From the NCBI RefSeq assembly GCF_018760785.1, contig NZ_JAHHZO010000006.1, positions 248,001-312,000 on the forward strand: a DNA stretch of 64,000 bases, given 5' to 3'. Positions 28,132-37,287 of the stretch are shown here, piece after piece; within the stretch, counting starts at the first letter, position 1; every line of letters starts with the position of its first letter. The notes beneath the pieces were generated by a model that did no database searches, was not told where the DNA came from, and was given only the letters and a program-made list of their open reading frames with translations. Both the position numbers and the translations under genes were made by a program. The DNA comes from Rhizobium sp. CSW-27 (GTDB taxonomy: Bacteria; Pseudomonadota; Alphaproteobacteria; Rhizobiales; Rhizobiaceae).

Positions 28132-29172
28132 TCAGCCGTAGCGATACGGCTTGCCGGCCTTTTCCATGTCGGCATTGTACTTCTTCAGGATCTCGACCAC
28201 CTGCTTGTTGCGGGGAGACTGTGCGGCAATTTCCTCCCAGAACTTGTGGGCGGCATCTTCCACGGTCTTCCATTCCGCGTCCGGAATGCTGGTGAGTTCG
28301 AGCTTGCCGCCCTCGGCACGAAGGCGCGCTTCGCCGCCCCAGTACCAGTGCAGGCGCTTGTAGTGGGATGAATCCATGCACATCTGCCAGAGCACCTTCA
28401 GATGCTCGGGCACTTCCTTCCAGCGGTCGGCATTGGCGAAGAAGGAGCCGGCCCAGCCGCCGGAGACATTGTTGGTCAGAAAGTATTTCGTTACGTCCAC
28501 CCAGCCGGAGGTGAAAACTTCCGTGATGCCGGACCAGGCAATCGCGTCGATTTCGCCTGTCTGCATGGCAACCGGCACGTCCTCGAAAGGAATGGTCACC
28601 GGCACGACGCCGAATTGCGCAAGGAACTGACCCGCCGTCGGGAAGGTCAAGACCCTGAGGCCCTTGAGGTCGGCCAGCGCCTTGATCGGCTTGTTGGTGG
28701 CGAAGTTGCACGGGTCCCAGGCGCCGGCGGACAGCCACTTCACGCCGACTTCCGAATAGGCCTTGTCCCAGATCTCGGCCAAGCCATACTCGTAAAACAG
28801 CGTCGGCACATCGAGGCTATAGCGCGAGGCGAACGGGAAATAGCCGCCGAACACCTTGATATCGACCGGCGAGTTCATCGAATCGTCGTCGGACTGCACG
28901 GCATCGATGGTGCCGGCCTGCATGGCGCGGAAGAGTTCGCCGGTCGGAACCAGCTGGTCGGCGGTATAAAGCTGGATTTCCATCTCGCCATTCGCCGCCT
29001 TGTTGAAGGCATCGACTGAGGGGCGGATCACGAATTCGGCAAGTGCCGCGCCGGCATAGGTCTGCAGGCGCCAGGTGATCTTCTTGCCCTGCGCCTTCAC
29101 ATAGGGGGCAGCCAGCGCCACCGGTGCGGCAACCGCTGCAGTCTTCAGGAAATTGCGTCTGCTATTGGTCAT
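28132..29172 (-). CDS. TRAP transporter substrate-binding protein (DctP family)
   Basis: A 346-residue periplasmic binding protein. The N-terminus SRRNFLKTAAV matches the twin-arginine (Tat) signal, so it is probably exported folded. The body shows the DctP pattern (ITWRLQTYAGAALAEFV, ELFRAMQAGTIDAVQ, LKGLRVLTFPTAGQFLAQFG, PFEDVPVAMQTGEIDAIAW). The Arg in that region usually binds a carboxylate of the ligand. It belongs to a TRAP system with the DctQ and DctM genes upstream. The in-frame extension to 29283 lacks a ribosome site, so the ATG at 29172 is preferred. Confidence 0.92.
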   Translation of the reverse strand: MTNSRRNFLKTAAVAAPVALAAPYVKAQGKKITWRLQTYAGAALAEFVIRPSVDAFNKAANGEMEIQLYTADQLVPTGELFRAMQAGTIDAVQSDDDSMNSPVDIKVFGGYFPFASRYSLDVPTLFYEYGLAEIWDKAYSEVGVKWLSAGAWDPCNFATNKPIKALADLKGLRVLTFPTAGQFLAQFGVVPVTIPFEDVPVAMQTGEIDAIAWSGITEVFTSGWVDVTKYFLTNNVSGGWAGSFFANADRWKEVPEHLKVLWQMCMDSSHYKRLHWYWGGEARLRAEGGKLELTSIPDAEWKTVEDAAHKFWEEIAAQSPRNKQVVEILKKYNADMEKAGKPYRYG

Positions 29173-29279
29173 TTCTGGTCCCTCTGTTTTTCCATGGGTT
29201 GACATTCTTCGCCCCGCCCAGCCGGGGCGCATGACCTTACGGAAAGGGCCTGTATGCAGGCCTCGTTGTGTCTTTCGCC

Positions 29280-30605
29280 TCACCCCCGCACATAGACATG
29301 CTTCGGCAGCCAGGTGGCGATCTCCGGAAAGACCATGATGATGGCCATGCCGAGCAGCAGAAGCAGCACGAAGGGAAAGACGGATCGGTAGATGTCGACA
29401 AGCGTGATCTGCGGCGGCGCCATGGCCCGCATCAGGAAGAGATTGTAGCCGAAGGGCGGCGTCATGTAGGCGATCTGGCAGGTGATCGTGTAAAGCACGC
29501 CGTACCAGATGAGATCGAAACCCAGCTTGCCGACGAGCGGGATATAGAGCGGCGCAACGATGACGAGCATGGCCGTGTCATCCAGAAACGCGCCCATGAT
29601 CAGGAAGGAGATCTGCATCAGGATCAGCACTTCCCACGGCGTAAGCCCGATATCGCCGATCAGCAGTTTCTCGATCGCCTTGACGGCACCCAGCCCATCA
29701 AAGACGGCGCCGAAGCAGAGCGCGGCGAGAATGATCCACATGAACATGCAGGAAATGCCGAGCGTCTGTTCGAGAACGCGGTTCCAGACCTCCTTTGTCA
29801 GCCTCCCCTTGAACCAGGCGGCAAACAGCGCGCTCAGTGCACCAACCGCCGAGCTTTCGACCAGGCTGGTGACGCCCATCAGGAACAGGCCCATCATCAG
29901 GAAGAAGATCAGGAAGGGCAGGATGCCGGCGCGAAGAAGCTTCAGCTTCTCGACAAGCGGCATGTCGCGTTCTTCCTTGGGCAGCGCCGGACCGAGCGCC
30001 GGATTGATGCGGCAGCGGATGACGATGTAGATGCAGAACAGCGCCGCCAGAAGCAGACCGGGAAACACGCCGGCAAGCCAGAGCTGGCCGACCGGCTGGC
30101 GGGCGATCATGCCGTAGAGCACCAGGACGACGCTCGGTGGCACCAGAATGCCGAGCGAACTGCCGCCCTGGATGACACCGGAGACCATGATCTTGTCATA
30201 GCCGCGGCGCAAAAGCTCCGGCAGCGCAATGGAGGCGCCGATCGCCATGCCGGCGACCGACAGTCCGTTCATCGCCGAAATCACCACCATCAGGCCGATG
30301 GTGCCGACGGCCAATCCGCCCGGCATGCCGCCGAACCAGACGTGGAAGGCCTTGTAGAGATCCTCCGCGATGCCGGATTCCGAGAGCATGTAGCCCATGT
30401 AGATGAAGAGCGGCAGCGTCAGCAGCGGGTACCACTTCATCAGCTTCATGCTGGCGGAAAAGCCCATCTCGAAGCCGCCATTGCCCCATAGAAAGGCGGC
30501 GGAGAGGACACCGACAAAGCCGATCGTGGCAAACACCCGTTGCCCCGTCAGCATCGACAGCATCATCGACATGAACATGAAGAGTGCGATCATTTCATAG
30601 CTCAT
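29280..30605 (-). CDS. TRAP transporter large permease (DctM family)
   Basis: A 441-residue protein with about a dozen membrane helices. It is the sodium- or proton-coupled transport subunit of a TRAP system. Typical blocks are GLMVVISAMNGLSVAGMAIGA, SSLGILVPPSVVLVLYG and ITCQIAYMTPPFGYNLFLM. Its ATG overlaps the dctQ stop (ATGA), so the two membrane subunits are coupled. Confidence 0.93.
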   Translation of the reverse strand: MSYEMIALFMFMSMMLSMLTGQRVFATIGFVGVLSAAFLWGNGGFEMGFSASMKLMKWYPLLTLPLFIYMGYMLSESGIAEDLYKAFHVWFGGMPGGLAVGTIGLMVVISAMNGLSVAGMAIGASIALPELLRRGYDKIMVSGVIQGGSSLGILVPPSVVLVLYGMIARQPVGQLWLAGVFPGLLLAALFCIYIVIRCRINPALGPALPKEERDMPLVEKLKLLRAGILPFLIFFLMMGLFLMGVTSLVESSAVGALSALFAAWFKGRLTKEVWNRVLEQTLGISCMFMWIILAALCFGAVFDGLGAVKAIEKLLIGDIGLTPWEVLILMQISFLIMGAFLDDTAMLVIVAPLYIPLVGKLGFDLIWYGVLYTITCQIAYMTPPFGYNLFLMRAMAPPQITLVDIYRSVFPFVLLLLLGMAIIMVFPEIATWLPKHVYVRG

Positions 30606-31111
30606 GCGATCGGCCTCCCGCGCGCAACGGCGATGTCCTTGATCAGGATGGAGGTCGCCTGGAGGAAGGTCAGCGCGATGCCGACAACCATGATGATCTT
30701 GATCGGCGCCATGTAGGGCCGCCAGGACGAATAACTCGTCTCGCTAAACTTCAGCGCATAGGCCGTGCTGGAAATCCCGCCATACAGCAGGAAATACAGA
30801 TAGACGAACAGCATGAAGATGGTCACCACATCGACCATGGCCTTGGTGCGCGGCGACCATTTTCCGTAGAGAAGGTCCATGCGCACATGGCTGTCCAGCT
30901 GCAGCGAATAGGCGCCGCCCAGGAGATAATAACCGGCCATCACGAACTGCGCCATTTCCAGCGTCCACTGGGATGGCAAAAACATCGTCTTGGAAATCGA
31001 CGAGTACAGAAGAATGCCCATCATGACGAAGACGCCGTACATGACGATGCGGCCGACGCGCCGGTTGAAGGCGTCGACAATGCGGACATAGGTCTTCAGC
31101 GCTTCAGGCAT
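30602..31111 (-). CDS. TRAP transporter small permease (DctQ family)
   Basis: A 169-residue protein with four predicted helices, the usual DctQ layout (about 15-38, 50-70, 93-115, 135-157). It partners the DctM subunit, with which it shares an ATGA overlap. The ATG at 31111 was chosen over one at 31150, because the extra 13 residues are not typical and no ribosome site precedes them. Confidence 0.88.
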   Translation of the reverse strand: MPEALKTYVRIVDAFNRRVGRIVMYGVFVMMGILLYSSISKTMFLPSQWTLEMAQFVMAGYYLLGGAYSLQLDSHVRMDLLYGKWSPRTKAMVDVVTIFMLFVYLYFLLYGGISSTAYALKFSETSYSSWRPYMAPIKIIMVVGIALTFLQATSILIKDIAVARGRPIA

Positions 31112-31257
31112 CGCGCCCCCGCTCGAACTGAGCGGCCGGATGCGGCGCATGGCTTCGGTTACGGTTTCCCATCAGTATCATCGCCGGCACCTGTTCCCTC
31201 TTTTATGGTTTGTGCTGCCAGTGTTTCTTGATGTTGCCGGCTTCGGCCGGCGCGCAG

Positions 31258-32025
31258 TCAATGCGTCAGGACCTCCCTGAGGAGACCGGACAGGAAATCG
31301 GCCGCAACGCCCTGCCCCGCCTCGTCGGCAATGAGGTCGTTGCGGATCTCGATCATCACGTTCAGCAGGCCGGCGGGCGCGGCATGCAGCACCAGCGTAT
31401 GCGTCACGCCGTCGGCCGGGCCGTAGGGTTCGTTGCGCTCCATGCGGTAAAGATGCGTATCGGCGGCCGCGTCGAGCAGACGGTCGGCAAGCCGGCTGTC
31501 CTCGTCATGCAGGATACCGATCTCCACGGCCCGCGGCTTACCGTAATAGACGGGCGTGAAGGAATGCACCGTCACAAGAACGGTCGTCTGGCCACGCGCC
31601 TGCCGGGCGGCGATCTCGTCGCGGATGCGGTTCTGGAACGGAAAATAGATGGCCTCGGCACGCGCCGCCTTTTCCGCATCGCTCAACTTCTCGTTGCCGG
31701 GAATGCGGTAGATCTCGCTGACCTCGCGGATGGCGCCGGGCGATTGCGGCGGGCGATTGCAGTCGTAGACAAGGCGGGAAAAACGCTGATGGATCAGCAC
31801 CGCGTCGAGCTGGCGCGCCATGATCCGCGAAACGGCGAGCGCGCCGGGGTCCCAGGCGATGTGCGAGGCCAGAGCCTCGTCATCGAGTCCCATCGTGCCG
31901 AGTGCGGCCGGCAACCGGCGGCTGGCATGTTCGCAGACCAGCAGAACCTCGCCGCGTCCATGCGGATTGTCCACCGCCACCGGCTCCCCGTCCGCCTCAG
32001 CCAGCAGATGCGTCTGCGCAAGCAT
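31258..32025 (-). CDS. N-formylglutamate amidohydrolase family protein
   Basis: A 255-residue zinc amidohydrolase of the HutG2-like family. VCEHASRRLP, HIAWDPGALAVSRIMARQLDA, FSRLVYDCNRPP and VTVHSFTPVYYG are the family marks. The classical enzyme releases formate from N-formylglutamate in histidine breakdown, but no hut genes are present here. In this operon it may instead cleave an N-acyl- or gamma-glutamyl-type product. It is the first gene of the minus-strand operon, divergent from the RpiR regulator. Confidence 0.87.
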   Translation of the reverse strand: MLAQTHLLAEADGEPVAVDNPHGRGEVLLVCEHASRRLPAALGTMGLDDEALASHIAWDPGALAVSRIMARQLDAVLIHQRFSRLVYDCNRPPQSPGAIREVSEIYRIPGNEKLSDAEKAARAEAIYFPFQNRIRDEIAARQARGQTTVLVTVHSFTPVYYGKPRAVEIGILHDEDSRLADRLLDAAADTHLYRMERNEPYGPADGVTHTLVLHAAPAGLLNVMIEIRNDLIADEAGQGVAADFLSGLLREVLTH

Positions 32026-32051
32026 GGATCATCCAGCCCCCTGTGATCGTC

Positions 32052-32068
32052 GAAGAAGAGAATTCTTC
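32052..32068. promoter_or_regulatory. Inverted repeat, candidate RpiR operator 1
   Basis: GAAGAA-N5-TTCTTC lies in the 172-bp divergent region between the amidohydrolase operon and the RpiR gene. It is close to the operon start (32025). Confidence 0.5.
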
Positions 32069-32095
32069 AACATTCAGCCGCCGTCAATCGGCACA

Positions 32096-32113
32096 CTGAA
32101 AAATTCTTTTCAG
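32096..32113. promoter_or_regulatory. Inverted repeat, candidate RpiR operator 2
   Basis: CTGAAAA-N4-TTTTCAG has perfect 7-base arms in the same divergent region. GAAA/TTTC-type palindromes are common for RpiR-family regulators, and the gene for one begins 85 bp downstream. Confidence 0.6.
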
Positions 32114-32197
32114 AGTCCGCATTGACTTTCGTCCCGCCAGATTTTTAACTTCTGTCATGAACCGGCGGAAAGACCGGCAAGGGGAACTGGGCTGAAC

Positions 32198-33085
32198 GTG
32201 ACGTCACCTTCACACACGGTGCTGGACGTCATCCGTCTGCATTACGACGGATTGACCCCGGCTGAACGCAAGCTGGCCGACAGCCTGCTGGAGCACTATC
32301 CCGTGTCCGGCCTGGGCAGCATCACCACGATTGCGGAAAACGCCGGCGTCTCGACACCGACCGTCGCGCGGATGGTGCAGAAGCTGGGCTACAAGGGCTA
32401 TCCGGAATTCCAGCACCATCTGCACCTGGATCTCGAGGCGACGATCTCCAGCCCGATCGCCAAGCATGACCGCTGGGCGGCAGGCGCACCGACGGCGCAT
32501 ATCCTCAACCGCTTTGCCGACGCCATCACCGCCAATCTGCGCGACACGCTGACGAGCCTCGACGTGGCCACCTTCGACGGTGCCGCGGCGCTGCTGCGGG
32601 ACGAAAGGCGGGGGCTCTATTTCGTCGGCGGCCGCATCACCGGCGCGCTTGCCGAATACTTCTTCACACACATGCAGGTGATCCGGCCGCGCACCACCCT
32701 GATCTCCACCAATCGCAGTTCGTGGCCGCAATATCTGCTGAACATGAGCGCCGGCGACGTGCTGGTGATCTTCGACATCCGCCGCTACGAGCAGGAACTG
32801 GCGACGCTGGCGGAAGCCGCTGCGGCCAGCGGAGTGGAGATCATTCTGTTCACCGATGTGTGGGCCTCGCCGGTGGCACGCCACGCCCGCCACGTGTTCA
32901 AGATCCGCATCGAGGCCCCCTCCGCCTGGGATTCCTCCGTCGTGACATTGTTCACCGTCGAAGCGCTCATCGAGGCGGTGCAGAGCGCTGCCTGGGAAAA
33001 GACCCGCGAGCGCATGAATTCGCTGGAGAAGCTCTTCGAGCGCTCCCGGCTGTTTCGTCGCCCCACCCCCTCGGAAACGAGCTAA
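32198..33085 (+). CDS. MurR/RpiR-family transcriptional regulator
   Basis: A 295-residue regulator starting at GTG. An N-terminal HTH_6 domain (about 1-80; LTPAERKLADSLLEHYP, IAENAGVSTPTVARMVQKLGYKGYPEF) is followed by a SIS sugar-isomerase-type ligand domain (about 130-260; LYFVGGRITGALAEYFF, VLVIFDIRRYEQEL). SIS domains usually bind phosphorylated sugars or related metabolites. It is divergent from the TRAP/ligase operon and upstream of the ABC operon, so it could control either or both. Two palindromes in the divergent region are candidate binding sites. Confidence 0.88.
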   Translation: MTSPSHTVLDVIRLHYDGLTPAERKLADSLLEHYPVSGLGSITTIAENAGVSTPTVARMVQKLGYKGYPEFQHHLHLDLEATISSPIAKHDRWAAGAPTAHILNRFADAITANLRDTLTSLDVATFDGAAALLRDERRGLYFVGGRITGALAEYFFTHMQVIRPRTTLISTNRSSWPQYLLNMSAGDVLVIFDIRRYEQELATLAEAAAASGVEIILFTDVWASPVARHARHVFKIRIEAPSAWDSSVVTLFTVEALIEAVQSAAWEKTRERMNSLEKLFERSRLFRRPTPSETS

Positions 33086-33175
33086 ACCACTGTATTTTCG
33101 GAGGAAGAAACAAGAGACGGCAAAAGGCATACAACGGGCGAATGCGAATAATTCTGTCACATGCCATTCATCAAA

Positions 33176-33190
33176 CGACTCTACGAGTCG
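33176..33190. promoter_or_regulatory. Short palindrome upstream of the ABC binding-protein gene
   Basis: CGACTC-TAC-GAGTCG lies about 35 bp before the start of the binding-protein gene. It could be an operator or a small leader hairpin. It is unlike the two palindromes before the RpiR gene. Confidence 0.35.
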
Positions 33191-33224
33191 CGCCACACGA
33201 AGAAACCCCAGGAGGACCATCGTG

Positions 33225-34328
33225 ATGACCAAGTTCCATCGACTGCTTTCCATGACGACCGCCATGGTCGTTGCGACGGCAAGCCTTGCCTATGCCGAGC
33301 CGAGCGCCGAACTGATCGCTGCCGCCAAGAAGGAAGGCATGCTGACGACGATCGCCCTGCCCCACGACTGGTGCGGCTACGGCGACGTGATTGCCGCCTT
33401 CAAGAAGAAGTACCCGGAAATCCAGGTCAACGAACTGAACCCGGATGCCGGTTCGGCTGACGAAGTCGAAGCCGTCAAGGCCAACAAGGACAACAAGGGC
33501 CCGCAGGCTCCGGACGTTGTCGACGTCGGTCTCGCCTTCGGCCCGCAGATGAAGAAGGAAGGCCTGCTGCAGCCGTACAAGGTTTCCACCTGGGACGAAA
33601 TTCCGGCCAACATCAAGGATGCCGACGGCTACTGGTACGGCGACTACTATGGCGTCATGTCCTTCCTGGTGAACAAGGACCTGGTCAAGACCTCGCCGAA
33701 GGACTGGGCCGACCTGATGAAGCCGGAATATGCCGGTCAGGTCGCTCTCGCCGGTGACCCGCGCGCTTCCAACCAGGCCATCCTCGGTGTTCTCGCTGCC
33801 GGCATGGCAAGCGGCGCAAAGGCTGGCAAGGACGCCGGCGAAGCTGGCCTGAAGTACTTCGCCGACCTCAACAAGGCTGGCAACTTCGTTCCGGTCATCG
33901 GCAAGTCCGGCACGCTCGCTCAGGGCGCCACCCCGATCGTCGTGATGTGGGACTACAACGCACTCGCCGCCAAGGACACGCTCGCTGGCAACCCGCCGGT
34001 TGAAGTCGTCGTTCCGGCCTCCGGCGTTCTGGCTGGCGTTTACGTTCAGGGCATCTCCGCCTATGCACCGCATCCGAACGCTGCCAAGCTCTGGATGGAG
34101 CACCTGTATTCCGACGAAGGCCAGAACCTGTGGCTGAAGGGCTACTGCCACCCGGCCCGCTTTAACGCCATGGTCAAGGCCGGCAAGGTTCCGCAGGACC
34201 TGATCGACAAGCTGCCGCCGGCTGCTGCCTATGAAAAGGCCTACTTCCCGACGCTCGAAGAAGTCGACGCCAACAAGGCTGCCGTCACCGGCGGCTGGGA
34301 CAAGGTCGTTGGCGCCAACGTCAAGTAA
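33225..34328 (+). CDS. ABC transporter periplasmic binding protein (PotD/AfuA-like)
   Basis: A 367-residue protein. A signal peptide ends at SLAYA and the mature part starts EPSAELIAAAKKEG. The folds around YYGVMSFLVNKDLV, WADLMKPEYAGQVAL and PIVVMWDYNALAAKD place it with binding proteins of the Fe(III)/polyamine/2-aminoethylphosphonate type importers. AGGAGG at 33210-33215 precedes both a GTG (33222) and this ATG. Codon use differs from neighbouring genes: GCT, GTT and similar codons are frequent, which suggests very high expression. A terminator-like hairpin after the gene fits excess synthesis over the permeases. The ligand is unknown. Confidence 0.87.
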   Translation: MTKFHRLLSMTTAMVVATASLAYAEPSAELIAAAKKEGMLTTIALPHDWCGYGDVIAAFKKKYPEIQVNELNPDAGSADEVEAVKANKDNKGPQAPDVVDVGLAFGPQMKKEGLLQPYKVSTWDEIPANIKDADGYWYGDYYGVMSFLVNKDLVKTSPKDWADLMKPEYAGQVALAGDPRASNQAILGVLAAGMASGAKAGKDAGEAGLKYFADLNKAGNFVPVIGKSGTLAQGATPIVVMWDYNALAAKDTLAGNPPVEVVVPASGVLAGVYVQGISAYAPHPNAAKLWMEHLYSDEGQNLWLKGYCHPARFNAMVKAGKVPQDLIDKLPPAAAYEKAYFPTLEEVDANKAAVTGGWDKVVGANVK

Positions 34329-34341
34329 TTGAACCGAAAGC

Positions 34342-34383
34342 CGGTGCCGCCTCGCATGTGACAATCGGGGCGGCACCGTTTTT
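34342..34383 (+). terminator. Partial terminator between binding-protein and permease genes
   Basis: The arms CGGTGCCGCC/GGCGGCACCG are followed by TTTTT. As the permease genes continue downstream on the same strand, this probably lets only part of the transcripts through. Confidence 0.85.
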
Positions 34384-34424
34384 GCATCACCCGCAATGAT
34401 TGCGGGCAAGAGGGGCAGAACGAG

Positions 34425-35324
34425 ATGTCGACACAGACGGCCACGCAGGCCAAGGGCGCTGCGCCACCGGGACAGTTCCGGCGCTTACCAATGCACTGGC
34501 TGGGGGTCGTGCCGTTCGCCGCCTTCGTTCTGCTGTTCCTGATCCTGCCGACGATGAAGATCGTCATCGGCGCCTTTCAGACCCCTGATGGCGGCTTCAC
34601 CCTTGCCAACGTGTCAGGGCTGTTTACCTCCTCGATCCTTGCTGCCTACTGGATCTCCATCAAGATCAGCTTCACCTCCGCCATCCTCGGCTGCCTGATC
34701 GGCTTTGCCATGGCCGCCGCCGTCGTGCTCGGAGGATTGCCGCGCGCCATTCGCGGCCCGCTTCTGACCTTTTCCGGGGTTGCCTCAAATTTCGCCGGCG
34801 TGCCTCTTGCGTTTGCATTTCTGGCAACGCTCGGCCCCGTCGGGCTGGTCACCGTGTTCCTGCGCAGCGAACTCGGCATCGACCTGCGCCTGCTCGGCTT
34901 CAACATCCTCTCCTTCTGGGGCCTGACGATCACCTACCTCTTCTTCCAGATCCCGCTGATGATCCTCATCATCACGCCGGCGCTCGACGGGTTGAAGCGC
35001 GAATGGCGCGAAGCGGCCTCCATTCTCGGCGCCACAAATGCACAATACTGGCGCCTCGTTGCCTTCCCGATCCTCCTGCCCTCGCTGCTCGGCACGCTGG
35101 CGCTTCTGTTTGCCAATGCCTTCGGCGCCGTGGCGACCGCGATTGCGCTGACCGGCTCCTCGCTCAACATCGTGCCGATCCTGCTGTTTGCGCAGATCCG
35201 CGGCGACGTGCTGGGTGATCCGCATCTGGGTTATGCGCTTGCCTTCGGCATGATCGTCGTCACCGGCATTGCCAATGCCATCTACATCTGGCTTCGCGCC
35301 CGCAGCGAAAGGTGGCTGAAATGA
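34425..35324 (+). CDS. ABC transporter permease 1 (PotB/CysT-like)
   Basis: A 299-residue inner-membrane permease with about six helices. The conserved EAA loop that docks the ATPase reads EWREAASILGATNAQYWRLVAFPIL. It works with the second permease, whose start overlaps its stop (ATGA), and with the ATPase downstream. Confidence 0.9.
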   Translation: MSTQTATQAKGAAPPGQFRRLPMHWLGVVPFAAFVLLFLILPTMKIVIGAFQTPDGGFTLANVSGLFTSSILAAYWISIKISFTSAILGCLIGFAMAAAVVLGGLPRAIRGPLLTFSGVASNFAGVPLAFAFLATLGPVGLVTVFLRSELGIDLRLLGFNILSFWGLTITYLFFQIPLMILIITPALDGLKREWREAASILGATNAQYWRLVAFPILLPSLLGTLALLFANAFGAVATAIALTGSSLNIVPILLFAQIRGDVLGDPHLGYALAFGMIVVTGIANAIYIWLRARSERWLK

Positions 35325-36103
35325 AACGCCTCTGGGCCTGGGCCGCACTCATCATCGGCCTTCTTTATTTTATTCTGCCGCTCGTCGGCATGACGAACTT
35401 CTCGCTGAAGATGCGGCGCGGCGAATATTCCTTCGACGCCTACGCAAAAGTGTTTGCCGACAGCCGTTTCCACGAGACCTTCAGCTATTCGGTCTGGATG
35501 GCGCTGCTGACCATCATCTTCGGCGTTTTCCTCGTCGTGCCAACCGCCTACTGGGTGCGCCTGAAACTGCCTTTCCTGCGCCCCTATATCGAATTCATCA
35601 CGCTTCTGCCGCTCGTCATCCCGGCGATCGTCATCGTCTTCGGTTACATCCGGCTCTACAACACTTCCAGCTGGCTGCCGCTGACGGGTTCCTATGTCGG
35701 CACCGACATCCTGCTCGTCTTCGGTTATGCGACACTGAGCCTGCCCTACATGTACCGGGCGGTGGATACCGGCCTTCGCACCATTGACGTGACAACGCTC
35801 ACAGAAGCCGCCCAGAGCCTCGGTGCCGGCTGGGTGACGATCATCGGTCGCATCATCCTGCCGAACGTGACGGTGGCCGTGATGTCCGGTGCCTTTGTCA
35901 CCTTCGCGATCGTCATGGGCGAATTCACCATGGCCGCCCTTTTGAACAAACCGGCTTTCGGCCCCTACATGCAATTGCTCGGCGCCAACCGCGCCTATGA
36001 ACCTGCGGCGCTCGCCGTGATCGCATTCGGCATCACCTGGGCCTGCCTTGGCCTGATGCAGCTGGTCTCCAGGCTGCAGAAAACCCCGCAGCGCCCGGTC
36101 TGA
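35321..36103 (+). CDS. ABC transporter permease 2 (PotC/CysW-like)
   Basis: A 260-residue permease with about six helices and an EAA loop (LTEAAQSLGAGWVTIIGRIILPNV). The ATG at 35321 overlaps the stop of permease 1. Together they form the membrane channel of the importer. The ATPase gene follows after 13 bases. Confidence 0.9.
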   Translation: MKRLWAWAALIIGLLYFILPLVGMTNFSLKMRRGEYSFDAYAKVFADSRFHETFSYSVWMALLTIIFGVFLVVPTAYWVRLKLPFLRPYIEFITLLPLVIPAIVIVFGYIRLYNTSSWLPLTGSYVGTDILLVFGYATLSLPYMYRAVDTGLRTIDVTTLTEAAQSLGAGWVTIIGRIILPNVTVAVMSGAFVTFAIVMGEFTMAALLNKPAFGPYMQLLGANRAYEPAALAVIAFGITWACLGLMQLVSRLQKTPQRPV

Positions 36104-36116
36104 GGAATGATTTGAT

Positions 36117-37178
36117 ATGAGCTTTTTGACGCTTTCACATTTGCAGAAGTCCTTTGGTGCGACGAAGGTCGTACATGATTTCAACATGGCCATCGACAAG
36201 GGCGAGTTCATTTCCTTCCTCGGCCCGTCCGGTTGCGGCAAGACGACGGTGCTGCGCATGATCGCCGGCTTCGAGCTGCCGTCCGGCGGTTCGATCGTCA
36301 TCGACGGCAAGGACCAGACGCGGCTGAAGCCGAACCAGCGCAATATCGGCATGGTGTTCCAGGCCTATGCGCTGTTTCCCAACATGAACGTGTTCGACAA
36401 CGTGGCCTTCGGCCTCAAGGTGGCAGGCAAGCCGAAAAACGAGATCGAGGCCCGCGTCAAGGAGATGCTGAAGCTGATCCATCTCGAGCACCTTGCCGAC
36501 CGTTACCCCTACCAGATGTCCGGCGGCCAGCAGCAGCGCGTGGCGCTGGCTCGCGCGCTGGCGCCAGCCCCGCAGGTGCTGCTGCTCGACGAACCGCTCT
36601 CGGCGCTCGATGCGAAGATCCGCGTCTCGCTGCGCGAAGAAATCCGCCAGATCCAGCGCCAGCTCGGCATCACCACCGTGTTCGTCACCCACGACCAGGA
36701 AGAGGCCCTGTCGATCTCCGATCGTATCGTGGTCATGAATGCCGGCAAGGCCGACCAGATCGGCACGCCGGGCGAGATTTACAACCGCCCGACCACCCGC
36801 TTCGTCGCCAATTTCGTCGGCACGCTGAACGTCATTCAGGCAACACTTGTCAACGGCAGCACGGGCGCGCTGAAGATCGGTGAGGAAACGCTGAGCCTGC
36901 CGCAGTCGATCGAGGGCAAGGCGGATGACAGCCTGATTTCCATCGCCTTCCGTCCGGAAGCGGCCATGCTTGCCGGCCCCTCCACGGGACCAGCCGTGCT
37001 GTCCGGCACGGTGCTCTCCTCCAACTTCCTCGGCTCGGTCTTGCGCACCAAGGTGGATCTCGGCGGTAATATCATCTCCTTCGACATGTTCAACCAGCCC
37101 TCGGCCGTGTTGCCGAAGGCTGGTGAAACCGTAATGCTTGCGCTGCAGCAGGACGGTTTGATGGTGTTGGGCGACTGA
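36117..37178 (+). CDS. ABC transporter ATP-binding protein (PotA/FbpC-like)
   Basis: A 353-residue ATPase. Walker A is GPSGCGKTT, the signature is MSGGQQQRVALARALA, and Walker B is LLLDEPLSALDAKIR. After about residue 240 a TOBE-type C-terminal domain follows (ISIAFRPEAAML), as in PotA, FbpC and PhnT. It energises the importer encoded just upstream. Confidence 0.93.
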   Translation: MSFLTLSHLQKSFGATKVVHDFNMAIDKGEFISFLGPSGCGKTTVLRMIAGFELPSGGSIVIDGKDQTRLKPNQRNIGMVFQAYALFPNMNVFDNVAFGLKVAGKPKNEIEARVKEMLKLIHLEHLADRYPYQMSGGQQQRVALARALAPAPQVLLLDEPLSALDAKIRVSLREEIRQIQRQLGITTVFVTHDQEEALSISDRIVVMNAGKADQIGTPGEIYNRPTTRFVANFVGTLNVIQATLVNGSTGALKIGEETLSLPQSIEGKADDSLISIAFRPEAAMLAGPSTGPAVLSGTVLSSNFLGSVLRTKVDLGGNIISFDMFNQPSAVLPKAGETVMLALQQDGLMVLGD

Positions 37179-37287
37179 TCCTCGCCTCTCCCGTCCCGAT
37201 GCGGGGCGAGGCGCACGCGCTTGCGTCTTTCCACCGAAAGGCAAATCGGGCTAATGCTGGCCCGGTTTTGACGAGAGGGAGGCCATC

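Noticed and set aside
31258-32025. Histidine utilisation (hut) locus
   Set aside because: Only the amidohydrolase family is present; no hutH, hutU, hutI or hutF is near.
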